Assembly: GCA_039111635.1 (NCBI GenBank)
Contig: JBCAQO010000013.1
Coordinates: 558,001 to 622,000 of the forward strand
Length of the DNA stretch: 64,000 bases
DNA from: Heterobasidion occidentale
Lineage: Eukaryota; Basidiomycota; Agaricomycetes; Russulales; Bondarzewiaceae
Direction: 5' to 3'
This document shows positions 59,091 through 64,000 of the stretch, piece by piece. A model generated the notes under the pieces. That model was not told where the DNA came from and made no database searches. It saw nothing but the letters and a program-made list of their open reading frames with translations. The position numbers and the translations under genes were made by a program. How positions within the stretch are numbered: the stretch's first letter is position 1; each line of letters opens with the position of its first letter.

Positions 59091-61616
59091 CCACCCCCAC
59101 CGCCTCGTTCCGCCGCATTCCACACCTTCTCCCTCTTCCACCATGACCACTCTGATACTCGACTTCGACGCTCACCTCTTTGGACAACATCGGCAAGATG
59201 GAACGATACCGAATAGGACCCAAGGTAACAAGCACAAAGATTGAAGATTCCGAGATATGCCACAGGCGGTGCAAGGTTCGACACAACGGGGGGCCACATC
59301 CGACATTATCAAACACAACGACGGCAAGACCTTCGACAACATGGCTCGACGTCTTCCATCCATCCAGCAATTGCAAGTCCTCTCGACCTCAAGTCCTCGA
59401 GCAAGACATTGATGGGTACTGTGGCGACAAGAACGGTGGCGAGGTAGGTCACTCTACAACTACTGATGACGAGGTCTTGTGTAGGATGCATCGATCCATG
59501 GTGGCAAGGCTTTCAAGACCGTTCAGTGAGTGACCCATGTACCTCTTCGTGGGCGTTGATGGCAAGTGAGCAACACTCTTCGAAGATGTCAAGATCTTAT
59601 CAACGCATCGAGACCATCAACAGCAACACCACTCACCTTCCAACACCTTCAGCATCACAAGACCTCTAGCAACGACACTTCACGGCAAACCTTCTGGACA
59701 TCAAGACCCTCAAGTACTACAAGACGCAAGGCTCGACCACAAGATCCATCAAGGCAGCAACACTCAAGACGATCGGCGAACGGTAGGCGACTGACCTTTT
59801 GTTTGACAGGGCTCCGCAAGATCGACAACTATGGACATCAAGAACAAGACTCAACCTCCGCAAGACAGCCACGACCTCCGACAACAACAGCAACGACACG
59901 ACCTTCAGCAACCAACGACAGAACCAATAACTGCAAGACTTACAGCAATACTCAGCAACTGCAAGGCCCCTCGACGTCAAGAACTCTGCAAGAACGACCC
60001 TCAAGCCCTTCAAAACGCAATATTCGACCTCAAGACTCAAGACGCTCGGCAAACGTTAAGTGTGTGGATGTGTGAGCTCGACAAGCAGCTTCAGCAAGAC
60101 TCAACAAAGGTGAGTGGGTCGTGTGTAGTCTGATTGGCGAGACGATGACGAGATTTCTGGAAGGATACATCAGCAGCAAGACCTTCAGCACCTCAACACA
60201 TCCAGCAACGACACGGCAAACCTTTTCGACACCAAGACCTTCAAGTACTACAAGACGCAAAGCTCAACAACAAGATATATCAAAACAGCAACATTCAAGA
60301 CGATCGGCGAACGGTAGGCGACTGACCTGTTGTTTGACAGGGCTCCGCAAGACCGATCGCCAAGTACTCCAAGATTCAAGACACAACCTTCCGCAATGAC
60401 AAACCGACAACTACCTCCGACAACGACACGACCTTCAGCAACCAACGACAAATCAGCGACGGAAAGACTCACAGCAACATCTTCAACCGCACCATCCTCA
60501 ACGCCAAGACCTCTGCAAGATCGCCCTCCAAATACCCTAGGACCCAAGACGCACCCTTAAGATTCAAGACACTCAAGACGCCTGGTAAACGGTAGGCCAC
60601 TTACTTTTTTTTCTTGACAGGACTCCGCAAGATCGACCACTCCCAAATTCAAGACCCAACCTTCTTCAACGACAAAACAACCACCACCTCCGACAACGAC
60701 AACGACAACGACACGACTTCGACAACCAACGACAAAATCAGCAGCAGCAAGACTTACAACAATCCCCCTCAACTACACGACCCCTCAGCGTCAAGAACTT
60801 CAACGCCACAAGACTTTCAGCAACTATACGACAACGACAACATTCAAGACGATCGGCGAACGGTAGGTGACTGACCTTTTTTTGACAGGACCCCACAAGA
60901 TCGACCGCCAAGTACTTCAAGAACAAGACTCAACCTTCCGCCACCAGCAACGACCTCCGACAACAACGACACAACCTTCAGCAACCTTCAGCAACCAACG
61001 ATATATCAGCAACGGCAAGACTTACAGCAATACTTCTCAACTACACGGCCTCTCGACATCAAACCTTCTGCAAGAACGACCCTAAACCTTTCAAGATACA
61101 ACATCCAATCTCAATACCAAAGACATTCAAGGCCCACGGAAAACGGTAGGCAACTGACCTTTTTTTTTTGACAGGGCTCCACAATATCGACTCCAAGACC
61201 CAACCTTCCGCGACGACAAAACAACCATCACCTCCAACCACCACCACCTCCAACAACCACCACCTCCAACAATCACCACCTTCGACAATGACACAACCTT
61301 CAAAAATCCCGCCACAACGACCTTCCAGCCCTTCAAGACGCAAAACTCGACTCACAGGATCAAGAAGCTCGGAAAACGGTAGGTCGCTGACCGTTTTTTT
61401 TACAGGGCTCCGCAAGATCGACAACCATATACAAGACTCAATTTCCGCAAGACAAGCAAAACCTTCGACAATAACAAAAACGACACGACCTTCAGCAACC
61501 AATGACAGAACCAACAACGGCAAGACTTACAGCAATACTCCTCAACTACAAGGCCCCTCAACGTCAACAACTCTCCGAAACGACCCTCAAGCCCTTCAAG
61601 ATGCAACCCTCAACCC

Positions 61617-61742
61617 CTAGGCTACACTCGACCTCTAGGCTACACTCGACCGCTAGGCTACACTCAACCTCTAGGCTACACTCACCCTCTAGGCTACACT
61701 CGATCTCTAGGCTACACTCACCCTCATGGCTATGCTCAAGAC
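61617..61742 (+). repeat. 18-bp minisatellite, array 1
   Basis: Seven copies of CTAGGCTACACTCGACCT with changes in the last five bases. In one frame it encodes PLGYTR/Q/H, in another RLHSTS. Confidence 0.85.
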
Positions 61743-62255
61743 GCTTGGCGAACGGTAGGTGTGTGAACGTGTGATCCCGGCAGGCCCCAGCAAGACTCGA
61801 CAACGGTGAGTCGGTCGTGCGTATCCTGATTGGCGAGACGATGACGAGAATTCTGGCAGTATACATCAGCAACAAGATCTTCAGCACCGCAACACTCTCA
61901 GCAACGACACGAAAGCAGCAAAACTCACAGCAAAACCTCTCGACACCAAGACCCTCAAGTACTGCAAGACGCAAACAAGATTCATCGAGGCAACGACACG
62001 CAAGACGTTTGGTGAATGGTAGGTGACTGACCTTCAGGGCTCCGCAAGATCGACACCACGTACTTCAAGAACAAGACTCCACCTCGCAAGCCAACCAACG
62101 ACCTTCAACAGCAACGAAAACGACACAACCCTCAGCAACCAACGACAAAAACAGCAACAGCAAGACTCACAGCAAAGCTCCTCAACTATAATGTCCCTCA
62201 ACGTCAACAACTCCGCGAAACGACCTTCAAGCACTTCAAGATGCAACATTCAACC

Positions 62256-62363
62256 TCTGGGCTACACTCGACCTCTAGGCTACGCTCGACCTCTAGGCTA
62301 GACTCGACTGCTAGGCGACGCTCCCTCTCTAGGCTACACTCACCCTCTAGGCTACACTCAAGA
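62256..62363 (+). repeat. 18-bp minisatellite, array 2
   Basis: Six degenerate copies of CTAGGCTACACTCGACCT, including a GACTCGACTG variant and a GGCGACGCTC variant. Confidence 0.8.
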
Positions 62364-62883
62364 CGCTTGGCAAACGGTAGGTGTGTGAATGTGTGATCCC
62401 GACAGGCCCCAGCAAGACTCGACAACGGTGAGTCGGTCGTGCATATCCTGATTGGCGAGATGATGACGAGAATTCTGGCAGAACACATCAACGACAATAC
62501 ATTCAGCACCTCAACACTCTCAGCAACGACACAATAACGGCAAAACTCATGGCAAACATTTTCGACACCAGAACCCTCAAGTACCGCAAGACGCAAGACT
62601 CGACCCCAAGATCCATCAAGGCAACGACACTCAAGACGATCGGCGAACGGTAGGTGACTGACCTTCAGGACTCCGCAAGACCGACACCATGTACTTCAAG
62701 AACAAGACTCAGCCTCCGCAAGACAGCCACGACCTTCGACAACAACAACGACACAACCTTCAGCAACCAACGATAAAATCAGCAACCGCAAGACTCACAG
62801 CAATACCCCTCAATCACAATGCCCCTCAACGTCAACAACTCCGCAAACAACCCTCAAGCCCTTCAAGATGCAACACTCGACCT

Positions 62884-62991
62884 CTAGGCTACACTCAACC
62901 ACTAGGCTACACTCAACCACTAGGCTACACTCAACCACTAGGCTACACTCAACCACTAGGCTACACTCACCCTCTAGGCGACACTCAAGAC
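62884..62991 (+). repeat. 18-bp minisatellite, array 3
   Basis: Six copies of CTAGGCTACACTCAACCA, the most uniform of the four arrays, which suggests recent expansion. Confidence 0.85.
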
Positions 62992-63440
62992 GCTTGGCAA
63001 AAGGTAGGCGTGTGAATGTGTGATCCCGACAGGCAGCCCCAGCAAGACTCGACAACGGTGAGTCGATCTTGCATATCCAGATTGCAAAGACGATGACGAG
63101 ACTTCTAGCAGAACACATCAACGGCAACACCTTCAGCACCTCAACACATCCAGCAACGACACGACAACGGCAACGCTCACGGCAAACCTTTTCGACACCA
63201 AGACCCTCAAGTACTACAAGATGCAAACAAGTTTCATCAAGGCAACGACACTCAAGACTATTGGCGAACGGTAGGTGACTGACCTTCAAGGCTCCGCAAG
63301 ATCGACCACCGTGGACTTCAAGAACAAGACTCAACCTTCGGCAACGACAAAATGGCAGCACTTCCGACGACTACCTCTGGCAACAATGACACGACCTTCA
63401 GCAACCAACGATATATCAGCAACGACAAGGCTTACAGCGA

Positions 63441-63514
63441 CCCCTTGGCTACACAACCCTTGGCTACACACCTCTTGGCTACATAAATCTTGGCTACACC
63501 ACCTTGGCTACATC
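63441..63514 (+). repeat. 15-17-bp minisatellite, array 4
   Basis: Five copies of CTTGGCTACACAACC-like units. Related to the 18-bp unit but with CTTGG for CTAGG and a shorter period. Confidence 0.75.
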
Positions 63515-64000
63515 ACCCTGCAAGTCCACGACCTCGACAAGAACGACCCTCAATTCCTTCAAGATGCAACATCAACCCCAAGACACTCAAGACGTTTGGA
63601 AAACGGTAGGTGACTGACCGTTTTGACAGGGCCCCGCAAGATCGACCACCCAGCACTCCAAAAATCCAGAACCAACCAGCGCACCGACAAAACCACCACT
63701 TCCGACAACCACCACCGCCTCCGGCAACCACCACCTTCGACAACGACACAACCTTCAGCAACCAACAACACAACCTTCAGCAACCAACGACATATCAGCA
63801 CGCACAAGATCCACAAGCTCAAGCTCAAGCACTCACGGTAAGCTTCCACACAACGAAACTCTACAGACATCAAGACCTCGACCTTCAACCTTCGACGACG
63901 ACAATACGACATCCAGCACCGCAAGACTTTCGACAACGACACACCTTCCAACAAACTCCCAAGACAAGTCTCGACGACGACAAGCCCATCCGCAAGAATA

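Larger units (their letters stand above)
61400..63400 (+). repeat. Higher-order tandem repeat, unit about 625 bp
   Basis: Landmark M2 donors at 61755, 62377 and 63004 are 622 and 627 bp apart; M1 donors at 62019, 62650 and 63271 are 631 and 621 bp apart. Each unit has the order M1, A/C-rich spacer, 18-bp minisatellite, M2, spacer. Confidence 0.8.
59783..63632 (+). repeat. Recurrent compact splice-like cassette M1 (about ten copies)
   Basis: GT starts were located at 59783, 60314, 60592, 60863, 61146, 61379, 62019, 62650, 63271 and 63606. Each copy has GTAGG, then usually an (A/C)TGAC branch-like string, a T-run of varying length, and GACAG or TTCAG, followed by a CTCCGCAAGATCGAC-like string. 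Lengths from GT to AG range from 19 nt (62019, 62650) to about 37 nt. The spacing is about 270-280 bp between 60314 and 61146 and about 625 bp between 62019 and 63271. Confidence 0.75.
59143..64000 (+). other. Repeat-array transcription unit 2 (putative), runs off the window
   Basis: After the leader, ATG 59143 reads MTTLILDFDAHLFGQHRQDG. From about 59560 the sequence becomes an A/C-rich, T-poor array built of phrases such as CAAGAC, CAACGACA and CTTCAGCAAC. Two cassettes recur: M1, GAACG|GTAGGTGACTGACC-T(n)-GACAG|GGCTCCGCAAGATCGAC; and M2, ACG|GTAGGTGTGTGAATGTGTGA-TCCCGACAG|GCCCCAGCAAGACTCGACAACG|GTGAGTCGGTCG...GGCAG. Both have GT/AG edges. In 62482-63270, removing them joins four segments into one open frame of about 230 codons (Gln/Thr/Ser/Arg/Lys/His-rich); other units contain stops. 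Stops are rare here by composition alone, so coding is not proven. Minus-strand frames are also long. Could be a repeat protein gene, a long non-coding RNA or a satellite. Confidence 0.4.

Noticed and set aside
61617..63514. CRISPR-like array
   Set aside because: The short repeats are contiguous minisatellites without unique spacers, in a eukaryotic genome.
59560..64000. Minus-strand ORFs of 110-180 codons in the repeat block
   Set aside because: The A/C-rich composition makes stops rare on both strands; the products are Leu/Val/Cys/Arg-rich and run through the splice-like cassettes without sense.

Overview
The window is nuclear DNA from a filamentous basidiomycete, most likely an Agaricomycete of the Polyporales type. 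Genes are split by many GT-AG introns, mostly 50-75 nt. The families are typical of mushrooms: a STAND/NACHT protein with the N-terminal block VPVPGLKAAVGAL, a family-2 O-methyltransferase, an AAD-type aldo/keto reductase, small secreted hydrophobic proteins, and an arrestin-like protein. This assignment is inferred from gene structure and remembered families; no search was run.

Layout. 1-3188 holds the 3' part of an F-box/WD40 gene. 4.6-16 kb is GC-rich and carries an aldo/keto reductase with a 9-nt micro-exon, a doubtful hypothetical gene, and an O-methyltransferase with a very long disordered insertion. 17.8-28.5 kb contains five paralogous secreted hydrophobic-protein genes (A-E), mixed with duplicated non-coding segments. 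A sixth copy (F) lies at 56.8 kb. Copies A, B, C and F share an upstream element about 225-240 bp before the ATG. 29.6-45.2 kb is an ordinary gene district: a BEM46-type hydrolase, an arrestin-like protein, a cytochrome P450, a DUR3-type urea transporter, a possible B-box-like ORF, and an ICMT-like methyltransferase. 48-53 kb holds a NACHT protein without recognisable C-terminal repeats and a 2-oxoglutarate dioxygenase pseudogene.

53.4-54.8 kb and 59.0-64.0 kb (running off the end) are the strangest parts. Both are A/C-rich, T-poor repeat arrays that follow the same kind of TATA/ATG leader. The array elements carry very compact GT...AG splice-like cassettes, and the larger block also has 18-bp minisatellites and units of about 625 bp. 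These look like two members of an unfamiliar repeat-built transcription unit.

Several genes (copy A, the O-methyltransferase, DUR3 twice) show apparent single-base losses that break an otherwise good frame. All have the same sign, so assembly consensus deletions must be excluded before calling pseudogenes. No tRNA, rRNA, CRISPR or complete transposon was recognised. Exon borders were read by eye and are approximate where not given.
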